DNA of 25,465 nucleotides from DATLCI01 sp046714215 (GCA_046714215.1 JBKKBM010000091.1:1-25465), one strand, 5' to 3'; positions 15,286-23,004 are shown, counted from the first letter of the stretch. Numbers and translations: made by a program. Notes: generated from the sequence alone by a model not told the origin.

Positions 15286-17076
15286 TTACTCGCCTTTCTT
15301 CTTGGACCGCGATTTGGCCGCGGTGGCTGCACCTTGCTCCGGGCCGGAAGACTTGTCCGGTGCCACCAAGTTCGCCGTCACAAAGATGGGCTCGATGTCC
15401 GTAGGAACATTTTTCAAACGGTTCAGCGCTCGTTGCACCGACGGCCGGATCACGCTCAGCTCGGTCATCATCCTCTTGGCGCCGGCGTAGTCGCCCGTCG
15501 CCTCCAACATCAGCAGGTCGCGATCAAGATCGCGTATAGCCGCTTTGATCTTGGTAAAATCGACGGAAAACGTGCCGTCGGCATTTACTTTGTACGCGCC
15601 CTTGTCAAGCAGATAGTTGAATTGGATGGCCATGCCGCGCGCGTGGGATGAAGTCACACCGAAGCGCAAGGTACGGAATGCCGAGGCCAGAAACGTGGTG
15701 TACATCTTCCGCTCCGCCGCCTCGCCTTGACCGAGGCCGTCTTTCAGCAGGCCTTTGTCCATCAGATATTGCAGCGCGAATAAACCGGTGACATCGGCCT
15801 TCGCCTCTTCGATAGTGCTGTACAGTTCCTTCAATTCCTGCCGCGGCGTGCTCTCACGGCCGTTGATCTTCAAGCCGTGCGGCCCCAGGCCATGCGTCAG
15901 TTCGTGCGCCAGGATGTGGGTGAAGAACGAATCGAAGTCTAAATCTTTGCGCGCCGCCGCCGGCAGCACTACCCGCGATATGGGCACCAGGGTCTTGTTG
16001 AACTTGGCTTGCTGCACGTTCTTCAGCATCACTCGCTTGCTGCCTTTTTGCTGGATCACGCGCTCATCGTTGGGCAGATTGTAAGCTGCGGTCTGCACGC
16101 CCATGTTGCCGTCGCCCGCGCCAAACACCTCATTCACAACGGTGATGGGCGAGAGCGCGCCGATCTTCGCGTTGCGATGCTCCGCCGGGATAGGCAGATT
16201 GTTCTCGATATCCTGCAGGTGGTTGCCAAAGAAAGCGAGTTTGCCGCTTTCTTTCTCATCGCGGATGCTGATGTAGGCCTCGAACGCCGCCTTGTAGCCG
16301 AAGAGTTCGTCGTTGTACGTCTCGTATGGGCCAATGGTGACGTCGAGCGGCGAATCCAAGTCCATCCAGGCAACGTCGCTGGCAAAGTAATCGTTAGAGA
16401 CGAATGCATCGGCACGCAAGGTCAAATACTTCTTGAGCGACGCGTTGGTCGTCAGCTCCGCCGCGTCCTTCAGTAGTTGCGCCGCCTTGCCGAGGCTAGC
16501 GGCGTACTCCTGGCTGTAGGGGATGATCTTGAACGACTTCGATCCAGCCGGATCGCGCCGGATGGTGGTGAAAAACCATTCGGCTTGTTGCTTGTCTTCC
16601 TTCGACAAGGTCTTCATCCACGCTTCTACTTCCTCTTGGGAGGTGTCTTCGGGATAGAAATTCGCCCCCAGCGGCTTCTTGGCCGGGGCATCCGGCAGAA
16701 ATACTTTGTGCTCGTCCAGCGCAGACCACGGCCCCTTGTTGATCCAGAAATAGCGCAAGCGCTCGCGCCCCAGGGGCGAGGAGTCTTTCTTCAGCTTGGC
16801 GTAGAGCGCGTTGTTGCCGCTCCAGCGCTGCTCCAATTGCAGTGCGTCCATGATGCGTGCAGCTTCGATCAACTTCACCAGTGCCTGACGGTCACCTGGG
16901 GAAAGCTGCGCGGGAGAAACGCGCAACTCGGTCGACGCCAGGCGCGACCGCATCTTGCGCAACTCCGCCACCCCGGGAAGCTTTGCTTTGTCTGAGGAAG
17001 GTGCTTTGGTCTGCTGTGCTGCTGCCTGCGTAAGAAAAAGAACTGCGATGATGCCCAAAGCCCAGAGTCTTTTCAT
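15286..17076 (-). CDS. Exported M49 (dipeptidyl peptidase III-like) metallopeptidase
   Basis: A 596-aa protein related to peptidase family M49. Zinc ligands are in HELTHGLGPH (His391-His395) and EEAKAD (423-428). MDLDSPLDVTIGPYETY and ELFGYKAAFEAYI match the M49 subgroup that includes the C-terminal half of plant Nudix-like DPP III proteins. The zinc motif is a pentapeptide HExxH rather than the HExxxH of classical DPP III. A signal peptide (KRLWALGIIAVLFLTQAAAQ) suggests export. ATG 17076 is preferred over GTG 17088 because GAAGGA precedes it at good spacing. It lies between a DinB-like gene and kbl. It may provide peptide-derived amino acids, but this is inference. Confidence 0.85.
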   Translation of the reverse strand: MKRLWALGIIAVLFLTQAAAQQTKAPSSDKAKLPGVAELRKMRSRLASTELRVSPAQLSPGDRQALVKLIEAARIMDALQLEQRWSGNNALYAKLKKDSSPLGRERLRYFWINKGPWSALDEHKVFLPDAPAKKPLGANFYPEDTSQEEVEAWMKTLSKEDKQQAEWFFTTIRRDPAGSKSFKIIPYSQEYAASLGKAAQLLKDAAELTTNASLKKYLTLRADAFVSNDYFASDVAWMDLDSPLDVTIGPYETYNDELFGYKAAFEAYISIRDEKESGKLAFFGNHLQDIENNLPIPAEHRNAKIGALSPITVVNEVFGAGDGNMGVQTAAYNLPNDERVIQQKGSKRVMLKNVQQAKFNKTLVPISRVVLPAAARKDLDFDSFFTHILAHELTHGLGPHGLKINGRESTPRQELKELYSTIEEAKADVTGLFALQYLMDKGLLKDGLGQGEAAERKMYTTFLASAFRTLRFGVTSSHARGMAIQFNYLLDKGAYKVNADGTFSVDFTKIKAAIRDLDRDLLMLEATGDYAGAKRMMTELSVIRPSVQRALNRLKNVPTDIEPIFVTANLVAPDKSSGPEQGAATAAKSRSKKKGE

Positions 17077-17092
17077 TTCATCCTTCACTTTT

Positions 17093-17659
17093 TCAAGGTT
17101 TGATGCTTTTGAGTGCCTGTTCCGCCTGCCAGAGGTGCCGCCGCTGGTGCGCTGCCAATATCCAGAACAGGGAGTACATGTTGTAAGTGACGCTTTGCTT
17201 GAAGGGCGATGCTACCTTGACTTTGTCCAAGGCGAAACCGTTGGCGCGTTCAAGCCGCGCGAACATCACTTTCTGTGATTCCAGGAATCCCGCCAGGACC
17301 TGCTGCGTTGATCCGAGATTCAGCGGCTCAAAGTTCGGACGTGTCTTCACGCCATGCCGATACGGCGGCTCCATGATCCAAGCCAGCAGTTTTCCCTTGA
17401 AATCCCGCTTATAGGGCCCGCTACCTTTGACAGCGCGGGAGAATCCATCTTGAAAGATAGCTTCGTAGTTGGCCGTGGTCAGGGTGAGATGAACGATGCA
17501 TTCGGCCGCACACCAGCCGCCCGTTACCGGACGCTGGGTAAGCGCCGCCTCTGCATGCGCCGCGAACATCTGCTGCGCGTGCTCAGAGCACGCCTCGAAC
17601 TGGTGGCGCAGGTCCGTGAGTTGCGGAGAGAGCGAGCGAGCCACCTGCGGCGCGGTCAT
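17093..17659 (-). CDS. DinB-like four-helix metal-binding protein
   Basis: A 188-aa protein of the DinB/YfiT superfamily. It has the typical metal-binding histidines His57 (GGWCAAECIVHLT) and His171 and His175 (AAHQRRHLWQAEQ) and an all-helical composition. Members are often thiol-transferases or metal-dependent enzymes using small thiols, but most are uncharacterised. It starts 4 nt after the tdh stop and ends 16 nt before the M49 peptidase ATG, so it belongs to the same transcript as tdh and kbl. Its role in that pathway is unknown. Confidence 0.75.
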   Translation of the reverse strand: MTAPQVARSLSPQLTDLRHQFEACSEHAQQMFAAHAEAALTQRPVTGGWCAAECIVHLTLTTANYEAIFQDGFSRAVKGSGPYKRDFKGKLLAWIMEPPYRHGVKTRPNFEPLNLGSTQQVLAGFLESQKVMFARLERANGFALDKVKVASPFKQSVTYNMYSLFWILAAHQRRHLWQAEQALKSIKP

Positions 17660-17663
17660 ACCC

Positions 17664-18722
17664 TTATTTCACTCCATTGGGGTACAGCAGAATCTTGCTG
17701 GCCGCGCCCGCCTTCAGGCGCTCCATACCCTGGCTGAAATCTTTCATCGCGATGCGGTCGGTGATGGCCGGCTTCAAATCCAGCAGCCCATGCTTGAGCA
17801 GCTCCTGCATCTGGTACCACGTCTTGTACATGCGCCGCCCGTGGATGCCGTGTACGGTCGCGCCTTTAAAGATGATGGCGTCCGCTAGATTCAACTCTAC
17901 CGGCTTGGTGGGCGTGCCCAGCAGCGAGACCCGCCCGCCCATGCGCAGGATGTCGAAACCGCTGCGGATCGCATTGGGATTTCCGCTCATTTCCGCCACC
18001 ACATCAACACCGGTGCCATTCGTCTCTTTCAGCACCGTTGCCTTCACATCATCTTTCGTCGGATCGAGAACGAAGTCCGCCTTCATCTCTTTCGCCAGGC
18101 GTCGACGGTTCTCGTTCGGCTCGATGGCAAAAATCGTCGACGCCCCCACCGCCCGCGCTACCGCGACGGCAAACAGTCCGATGGGTCCGCAGCCGATGAT
18201 GGCGATCGATTGCGCCGCGATCTCGCCTGACATGACGGTATGCACCGCGTTCCCCAACGGATCGAGGATGGCCGCGTAGTCCGCCGGGATCTTGGGATCG
18301 ATCTTCCAGATATTGGTTTCAGGGATGACCACATATTCCGCGAAAGCGCCGTCAGAATCGATGCCGATGATGGTCACTTGCTGGCAGATGTGCGCTTCGC
18401 CGATGCGGCACTGATAGCACTTGCCGCAGGCCACATGCATCTCCGCGGAGACGAAGTCGCCTTCCTTCACGCTGGTCACGTTCTTGCCCACCGCCGCTAC
18501 TTCGCCGCAGAATTCGTGACCGGGAACCAGCGGAGGCTTGATGCGCCCCTGCGCCCAGGGGTCCCAATCGTAGATGTGGAGGTCAGTGCCGCAGACCGCG
18601 GCCACTTTTACCTTAATGAAGACATCGTTGTCGCCGAACTTAGGGATCGGCACTTCGCGAATGTCGGCGCCCGCCTTGGGCTCAGACTTCACCACCGCCA
18701 GCATGGTTTCACGTGTAGGCAT
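17664..18722 (-). CDS. tdh: L-threonine 3-dehydrogenase (zinc type)
   Basis: Oxidises threonine to 2-amino-3-ketobutyrate with NAD+. It is a medium-chain zinc dehydrogenase with catalytic Cys44 (VCGTDLHIYDW), the PGHEF motif (His69, Glu70), four structural-zinc cysteines 99, 102, 105 and 113 (CGKCYQCRIGEAHIC), and the Rossmann motif GCGPIG (177-182). HIYDWDPWAQ is the signature separating threonine dehydrogenase from other polyol dehydrogenases. Length 352 aa is a little over the ~340 of E. coli Tdh. AAGGAG lies 4 nt before ATG 18722, and a 55-nt gap with TAAAAT on the minus strand may hold its own promoter. Confidence 0.93.
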   Translation of the reverse strand: MPTRETMLAVVKSEPKAGADIREVPIPKFGDNDVFIKVKVAAVCGTDLHIYDWDPWAQGRIKPPLVPGHEFCGEVAAVGKNVTSVKEGDFVSAEMHVACGKCYQCRIGEAHICQQVTIIGIDSDGAFAEYVVIPETNIWKIDPKIPADYAAILDPLGNAVHTVMSGEIAAQSIAIIGCGPIGLFAVAVARAVGASTIFAIEPNENRRRLAKEMKADFVLDPTKDDVKATVLKETNGTGVDVVAEMSGNPNAIRSGFDILRMGGRVSLLGTPTKPVELNLADAIIFKGATVHGIHGRRMYKTWYQMQELLKHGLLDLKPAITDRIAMKDFSQGMERLKAGAASKILLYPNGVK

Positions 18723-18777
18723 GGACTCCTTGACGTTGCCGCGGCAGCAGCAAACCCCTTATTTTATCACCCTGCCA

Positions 18778-19101
18778 TCACGCCCGGGCAGCCGAGGCGG
18801 TGCGCTGGTCATGCACGTCTTCCATCAGCACTTCGATGCCACCCACCCGGTCCGCCACCTTGTTGTACAGCCACGCCGCGATCCCACCCCCAATGAAACC
18901 GACGGCCCCGTAGGCGACCGGCAGCACGATCGCCAGGAGTACTCCGCCCATCACCCCGCCCACGCCGGCGCTGCCCGTCTGCGTGAGCGACGCTGCAATA
19001 AAGATGAACGCGATCGGGATCAGCAGGATACCCATGGCGGCGTAGACCACGCCGGCCACTTTGGCCACGGTCAATACTCGGAACTTCCGGATCTGTTTCA
19101 T
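18778..19101 (-). CDS. Two-helix membrane protein (DUF3566-like)
   Basis: A 107-aa protein with a cytoplasmic start MKQIRKFRVLTVAK, a first membrane segment (about residues 15-40, VAGVVYAAMGILLIPIAFIF), a Gly-rich second segment (about 46-77, VMGGVLLAIVLPVAYGAVGFIGGG) and the ending AAWLYNKVADRVGGIEVLME. This pattern resembles DUF3566-type transmembrane proteins. ATG 19101 has a full GGAGGT ribosome-binding site at 19105-19110; longer readings of the frame run through the DinB/DUF1572 gene and are not used. It lies 11 nt after that gene. Function unknown. Confidence 0.75.
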   Translation of the reverse strand: MKQIRKFRVLTVAKVAGVVYAAMGILLIPIAFIFIAASLTQTGSAGVGGVMGGVLLAIVLPVAYGAVGFIGGGIAAWLYNKVADRVGGIEVLMEDVHDQRTASAARA

Positions 19102-19112
19102 ATGACCTCCTT

Positions 19113-19661
19113 CTATTTCGGATACGTCTTCGGCCCCGGCTGGGCATTGAACTCCGCAGACTTGCCCCGCGGAATACTCAGCGTCTTCCAATCTTTTGCC
19201 CGGAAATGTTTGGCCAGCAGGATGATCTGTCCCACGTGGCTGGCGTAATGCGCCACCTGCCGATTGATGGCCTGGGTCACGGAATGGCGTTCCCCGCGGA
19301 TCAGCACTTCGCGCGGCAGGTCGGCTTCCGTCAGCGGTTCCAGCGCCGCGAATACCAGCGCCCAGCCCTCGTCCCACTCCGCCATTACCTTTTCGCGGGA
19401 AGCGGTCGGGGGCAGTTCGAATTCCTGGTCGCGGTTGCGGTCGGGCTTTTCGCCATCCGTGGTCAGGAAGTCGCGCCAGCGGGAGCGCATGTTTCCCGCC
19501 ATATGCCGCATGATGACGGCAACGCTGTTGGCTTCATCGTCGATCGCGCGAAATAATTCTTCGTCACTGATCTGCTCCACCGCTTTCTCCGCCAGCTTCT
19601 TGTATTGGCGGAAGAGCACCAGCGAGTCTTCCAGGTGGTTGGTCGTGAATTCGTGAGGCAT
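19113..19661 (-). CDS. DinB-family protein (DUF1572 type)
   Basis: A 182-aa helical protein with the DinB-type metal histidines: His53 (NSVAVIMRHMAGNMRSRW) and His138/His142 (INRQVAHYASHVGQIILLAKHF). LTTDGEKPDRNRDQEF is typical of the DUF1572 branch of the superfamily. Start ATG 19661 is chosen over upstream in-frame extension because GGGGAAGAT precedes it and family proteins begin at about this point; the upstream frame overlaps the hyuB end. It lies 20 nt after hyuB. A second DinB-like gene occurs at 17093-17659 but shares little sequence with it. Function unknown. Confidence 0.78.
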   Translation of the reverse strand: MPHEFTTNHLEDSLVLFRQYKKLAEKAVEQISDEELFRAIDDEANSVAVIMRHMAGNMRSRWRDFLTTDGEKPDRNRDQEFELPPTASREKVMAEWDEGWALVFAALEPLTEADLPREVLIRGERHSVTQAINRQVAHYASHVGQIILLAKHFRAKDWKTLSIPRGKSAEFNAQPGPKTYPK

Positions 19662-19681
19662 CTGCTTATCTTCCCCTGCTT

Positions 19682-21307
19682 TTATCTTCCCCGTCTTTTG
19701 TCTCCCCAACCACCGCCGCCGGAGGTCTCGATGCGCACGCGGGATCCCTTCGTGAGTCGCACACTGCATTTTCCTGGGACCAATTCCCGTCGGCCGTCGG
19801 CGTGGATCACCGTCGTCCTTCCGGCCGCGCCCGCGCCGCCACCGTTCAACCCGTAAGGGCCGCGCTTGCGCCGATCAGCTAACAATGTGACTTGGGCATC
19901 GGCCAGAAGTTCCACCTCGCGGACGATTCCATCACCACCACGATGCTTGCCCGCGCCGCCACTGCGCCTGCGCAACGAATATACCATCACGCGGATGGGA
20001 TATGCATGCTCCAGCGCCTCCGCCGGGGTGTTCAGCGAATTCGTCATGTGGGTGTGCACGCCGGAGACTCCGTCCTTCGTCGGACGCGCCCCCATGCCCC
20101 CCGCAATGGTCTCGTAGTAAGCGAACGGCACCGCGGGCGCACTGCGATCATCCATGCCGCCGATGGTCAGATTATTCATCGTGCCCGACGACGCCGCCGG
20201 GATCAGTTCCGGCACCGCTTTCGCCAAGGCGCGCAGCAACACGTCTACCGTCCGCTGCGACGTCTCGACGTTGCCACCCGCCACCGCCGCCGGCGGGAGC
20301 GCGTTCACCACCGTACCCGCAGGCGCGATCAGCTTAATGGGACGCATGAGCCCCGCGGTCGCGGGCACATCCTCCGCCAGCAGACAGCGGAACACATAGA
20401 AGCAGGCCGAGAACGTGATGGCCTCCACCGCATTGATGCTGCCGCGCACCTGCGGACTGCTGCCGGAAAAATCCACGACCACCGGACTCCTGTTGCCCCG
20501 GCGCGGAAAGGTGATCTTTACCGCCAGGCGCACGGGAACGTCGGTCACACCGTCGTCATCGAGAAAATCTTCCGCCGCGTACGTGCCCGCGGGAATGCGC
20601 GCGAGGAACGCCCGCATGATTTGTTCGGAATAGGCTTGCAGGTCGTCCATCGCCGCCTGCACCCGCTTCAAGCCATAGCGCGCACAAACTTGCTGCAACC
20701 GCGTCGCGCCGGTGTGGCACGCCGCGATCTGCGCGCCCAGGTCGCCCTCGCGTTCTTCCGGGGTGCGCACGTTGTTCAGCAGCATGGCCAGAACGTCGCG
20801 CTGGGTCTTGCCGCCCGCGATCAGTTTCACTGGCGGAATGCGAACACCCTCCTGATAGATCTCTTCGCAGATGCCCATCGACCCGGGATAGGTTCCACCG
20901 ACATCGGCATGGTGCGCCCGCGACGCCACATAAAAAGCGGGCATCTTCGTGCGAGACGCTGCCGCGTGGCCGCGCGCCAAAAATACCGGCGCCACCAGCG
21001 TGATGTCCGGTAGATGCGTGCCGCCGCGGAACGGATCATTCAGCATGGCCACGTCACCCGGGCCGAGATCGAGTTCATCAATGGCCGCGCGCACGGACAT
21101 CGGCATCGAGCCCAGATGAACTGGCATGTGATCGCCCATGGCCACGACTTCGCCGCGCGCGTCAAACACCGCGCAGGAATAATCGCGCCGCTCTTTGATG
21201 TTGGGCGAGAAAGCGGTGCGGCGCAGCGCCGCTCCCATCTCCTCCGCAATGGAGTGGAAGATGTTCTTGAAGATCTCAAGTTCCACGGGGTCGCGCAGCG
21301 GTTTCAT
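19682..21307 (-). CDS. Hydantoinase B/oxoprolinase family protein
   Basis: A 541-aa protein matching the B subunit of ATP-dependent N-methylhydantoinase/5-oxoprolinase-type enzymes. Landmarks are DPVELEIFKNIFHSIAEEMG at the start, FSPNIKERRDYSCA, MPVHLGSMP, LNDPFRGGTHLPDI, GGGVGPA-like Gly-rich stretches near the end (GGNVETSQR, RRRSGGAGKHRGGDG) and a C-terminal SGGGGWG. ATG 21307 is chosen because the family begins DPVxLEI; the open frame extends to 21448 without support. The partner A subunit (hyuA), usually adjacent, is not in this window, so substrate and complex are unclear. It is the first gene of the minus-strand series continuing to 14069. Confidence 0.85.
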   Translation of the reverse strand: MKPLRDPVELEIFKNIFHSIAEEMGAALRRTAFSPNIKERRDYSCAVFDARGEVVAMGDHMPVHLGSMPMSVRAAIDELDLGPGDVAMLNDPFRGGTHLPDITLVAPVFLARGHAAASRTKMPAFYVASRAHHADVGGTYPGSMGICEEIYQEGVRIPPVKLIAGGKTQRDVLAMLLNNVRTPEEREGDLGAQIAACHTGATRLQQVCARYGLKRVQAAMDDLQAYSEQIMRAFLARIPAGTYAAEDFLDDDGVTDVPVRLAVKITFPRRGNRSPVVVDFSGSSPQVRGSINAVEAITFSACFYVFRCLLAEDVPATAGLMRPIKLIAPAGTVVNALPPAAVAGGNVETSQRTVDVLLRALAKAVPELIPAASSGTMNNLTIGGMDDRSAPAVPFAYYETIAGGMGARPTKDGVSGVHTHMTNSLNTPAEALEHAYPIRVMVYSLRRRSGGAGKHRGGDGIVREVELLADAQVTLLADRRKRGPYGLNGGGAGAAGRTTVIHADGRRELVPGKCSVRLTKGSRVRIETSGGGGWGDKRRGR

Positions 21308-21340
21308 GGGAAGGGAAACAGTGTACGCCTCCGCGCGGGT

Positions 21341-21366
21341 GTGGTGACCCGCTCCGCGGGAACCAC
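21341..21366 (-). promoter_or_regulatory. Stem-loop in hyuB upstream region
   Basis: GTGGT (21341-21345) pairs with ACCAC (21362-21366) and CCCGC (21348-21352) pairs with GCGGG (21356-21360) around a 3-nt loop, with a small internal asymmetry. It lies 34 nt before the hyuB ATG and would be in its 5' leader. A weak CATAAT-like -10 can be read on the minus strand further upstream. No known riboswitch is recognised. Confidence 0.35.
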
Positions 21367-21394
21367 TGCGGTAAAAAAAATATGCAGAATTATG

Positions 21395-21423
21395 TTGACA
21401 CAACTGATGCTTGCATCCAATAT
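21395..21423 (+). promoter_or_regulatory. Promoter for the lysine-rich micro-ORF
   Basis: A perfect -35 TTGACA (21395-21400) is followed after 17 nt by CAATAT (21418-21423), a modest -10 matching the TAnnnT core only partly. Transcription would begin near 21430 and run ~80 nt to the micro-ORF. The -35 is strong; the -10 assignment is uncertain. Confidence 0.45.
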
Positions 21424-21512
21424 CTAGTAGTAGCAATGCAGGGGACACACCTTATAGCGTCTCTCTTGCAAACAGGGCTTAGGAACTAAATCTCAATTGG
21501 AGGTTTCGCAAA

Positions 21513-21560
21513 ATGGCAACGAAAAAGAAAGCGAAAAAGGCCGCCAAGAAGAAGAAGTAG
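21513..21560 (+). CDS. 15-aa lysine-rich micro-protein
   Basis: ATG 21513 to TAG 21560 encodes MATKKKAKKAAKKKK, 9 Lys of 15 residues with Ala spacers. GGAGG (21499-21503) precedes the ATG by 9 nt. A promoter lies upstream and a strong terminator (21598-21630) downstream, so the unit looks like an independent small gene. The composition resembles Lys/Ala-rich histone H1-type tails that bind DNA or RNA non-specifically. It could instead be a small RNA whose transcript happens to carry this frame, or a leader peptide. Function is not known; translation is supported only by the ribosome-binding site and composition. Confidence 0.55.
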   Translation: MATKKKAKKAAKKKK

Positions 21561-21597
21561 TCACGTGAGGCCTCTTCAAGGGAGCCCTCAGTTCCAG

Positions 21598-21630
21598 AAG
21601 GTCTTCGCTTAGCGAAGGCCTTTTTTATTT
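21598..21630 (+). terminator. Strong intrinsic terminator
   Basis: AAGGTCTTCGC (21598-21608) and GCGAAGGCCTT (21612-21622) form an 11-bp stem with one G-T pair and a TTA loop, followed by TTTTTTATTT. It ends the lysine-rich micro-ORF transcript 37 nt after its stop codon and insulates it from the MerR gene. Confidence 0.9.
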
Positions 21631-21655
21631 ACTGCCTTTTATTTGTCCCCGCATA

Positions 21656-21684
21656 TTGACCTCTACCCAATGCCGCCGTACTAT
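21656..21684 (+). promoter_or_regulatory. Sigma-70-type promoter upstream of the MerR gene
   Basis: TTGACC (21656-21661) and TACTAT (21679-21684) with a 17-nt spacer match the consensus well (5/6 and 5/6 key positions or close). Transcription would start near 21691, leaving a ~115-nt leader before the regulator. No terminator or riboswitch was recognised in that leader. Confidence 0.65.
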
Positions 21685-21807
21685 CGCGAAGTCCCTCTCC
21701 AACTTTTTGAAGGGCAGATTCGTTACGCGATGGTTGTCCCAAGCTGTTTGGTCTGAGCTTTGCGACCAATAAGCCGGTTGGCATAAAGATTGCTCTCACC
21801 AAAAGGT

Positions 21808-22236
21808 ATGAACTTGCGATCCACCAGCCCCAAGCCGCGCACAAAAGCGAAGAACGGCAGCGCTACCGATGACATCGTCATCCCTGACAAACTGTTTTTC
21901 CGCATTGGCGAAGTGGCCAAGCTGTGCAAGTTGCCCGCCTACGTGCTTCGCTTCTGGGAGACGGAGTTCCCGCAACTTGTGCCCAAGAAGAGCAGCACCG
22001 GCCAGCGCATCTACCGCCAGAAGGATGTAGAAAATGTCGTGCGCATAAAGAAATTACTGTATGAGCAGGGCTTCACCATCGCCGGCGCCCGCCAGCATTT
22101 CAAGCTGGAGCTGAAACCCACAAAGAACCAGGTTGCGCTGCCCTTCGTCATCTCCTCGCGTCCGCGTAACCAGGAATTGAAGCAAGTGCGCGCCGGCCTG
22201 CAGGAGATCCTGGGGATTTTGTCGAAGAAGCGCTGA
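21808..22236 (+). CDS. MerR-family transcriptional regulator
   Basis: A 142-aa regulator with an N-terminal basic, disordered tail, then a winged-helix MerR DNA-binding domain at about residues 27-95: KLFFRIGEVAKLCKLPAYVLRFWETEFPQL and GQRIYRQKDVENVVRIKKLLYEQGFTIAGAR. The order FRIGEVAKL, RFWETEFP and YRxxDV is diagnostic for the MlrA-like MerR branch. The C-terminal part is short and has no cysteine pair or large ligand domain. ATG 21808 follows AAAAGG very closely; TTG 21790 is an alternative start. It lies downstream of the micro-ORF terminator and has its own promoter. Effector and target are unknown. Confidence 0.88.
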   Translation: MNLRSTSPKPRTKAKNGSATDDIVIPDKLFFRIGEVAKLCKLPAYVLRFWETEFPQLVPKKSSTGQRIYRQKDVENVVRIKKLLYEQGFTIAGARQHFKLELKPTKNQVALPFVISSRPRNQELKQVRAGLQEILGILSKKR

Positions 22237-22300
22237 GATTTGAAGCGATAACCCTGAAGCGCTACACTCTGAAGGGCTTACCTCCCCGACGCCCCTTTTC

Positions 22301-22329
22301 TTGACTTTCTGGGGCCCGCGCCGCACAAT
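22301..22329 (+). promoter_or_regulatory. Promoter of the secreted-protein gene
   Basis: TTGACT (22301-22306), a 17-nt spacer and CACAAT (22324-22329) give a plausible sigma-70 promoter with a start near 22336 and a ~54-nt leader. GGAAGG lies 8 nt before ATG 22390. Just upstream, TGAAGCG/TGAAGGG recurs three times at ~15-nt intervals (from about 22241), of unknown meaning. Confidence 0.5.
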
Positions 22330-22389
22330 GTAGCTCCCTCCCATCCACGGCAGATGGGCTCCCAATTCGCGAAACCGGAAGGCTAGAAC

Positions 22390-23004
22390 ATGAAACGTGC
22401 ATCACTTGCTATTGTCCTCATTCTGTCGGTCGTCACGCTTGCCTGGGCGGCACGTTCCACACCTCTGAGCGCTAATTTCCTTCCCAACCTGTCCGTTAAC
22501 GGCGTTGGTGTCTCTGACGACGGCAATCCCTACTACATCAATGGGGTGCAGGCGGTGAAGTGCTACTTTGGCGTGAACAATCAGAACGCCAACCTTGTGA
22601 CCTACAGCACCGGACGCAAGCTCGTCTTCCAGTTTGATCCCGCGTCGCCGGCCGCCAACACTTCCGGACTTTCCACCGCAGCCCCGGTAGCCGCGGAAGT
22701 CGATTTTTACGGCATCAACTATTACGGACAATTCCAGAGCATGGGCGTGGGTACCACGGCGCAATTGAAGGGCAGCCTGCAGTTCAAGGCGAACAACACG
22801 ACGTACGACCTGACCTACGCGTCGCTCGCGGTCATGCGGATTTCGTCTACTACCTGGCTCATCACGACGAATCCCAATGACATCCCTGGCTTTCCCGGCT
22901 TCAACGCCAGCGACCAGGCGGAGCTCTCGTCGTTCCGCAAGCGCACGAAGACCGTGTACGGCGCGGTGAATATGCCGATGCGGTTTGAAGTGACGATTCT
23001 GTAG
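22390..23004 (+). CDS. Secreted protein of unknown function
   Basis: A 204-aa protein with a signal peptide (KRASLAIVLILSVVTLAWAA, cleavage about residue 21). The mature part is rich in Asn, Tyr, Ser and Gly with alternating hydrophobic residues (KCYFGVNNQNANLVTYSTG, VDFYGINYYGQFQSMGVG), suggesting a beta-sheet fold. It has a single Cys and no enzymatic motif. Promoter and ribosome-binding site are visible upstream, so it is likely monocistronic. I do not recognise the family. Confidence 0.7.
   Translation: MKRASLAIVLILSVVTLAWAARSTPLSANFLPNLSVNGVGVSDDGNPYYINGVQAVKCYFGVNNQNANLVTYSTGRKLVFQFDPASPAANTSGLSTAAPVAAEVDFYGINYYGQFQSMGVGTTAQLKGSLQFKANNTTYDLTYASLAVMRISSTTWLITTNPNDIPGFPGFNASDQAELSSFRKRTKTVYGAVNMPMRFEVTIL

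Noticed and set aside
13943..15490. Long plus-strand open frame of 515 codons opposite kbl and the M49 peptidase
   Set aside because: It is antisense to two well-supported genes, has a His/Arg/Asp-rich composition typical of shadow frames in GC-rich DNA, and no domain is recognisable.
18778..19377. Longer 199-codon reading of the small membrane protein gene
   Set aside because: The extension runs through the 3' part of the DinB/DUF1572 gene in another frame, while ATG 19101 has a perfect GGAGGT ribosome-binding site.
19892..21013. Plus-strand open frame of 373 codons opposite hyuB
   Set aside because: Very Arg/His-rich antisense frame without domains; the minus-strand HyuB assignment explains the coding signal.
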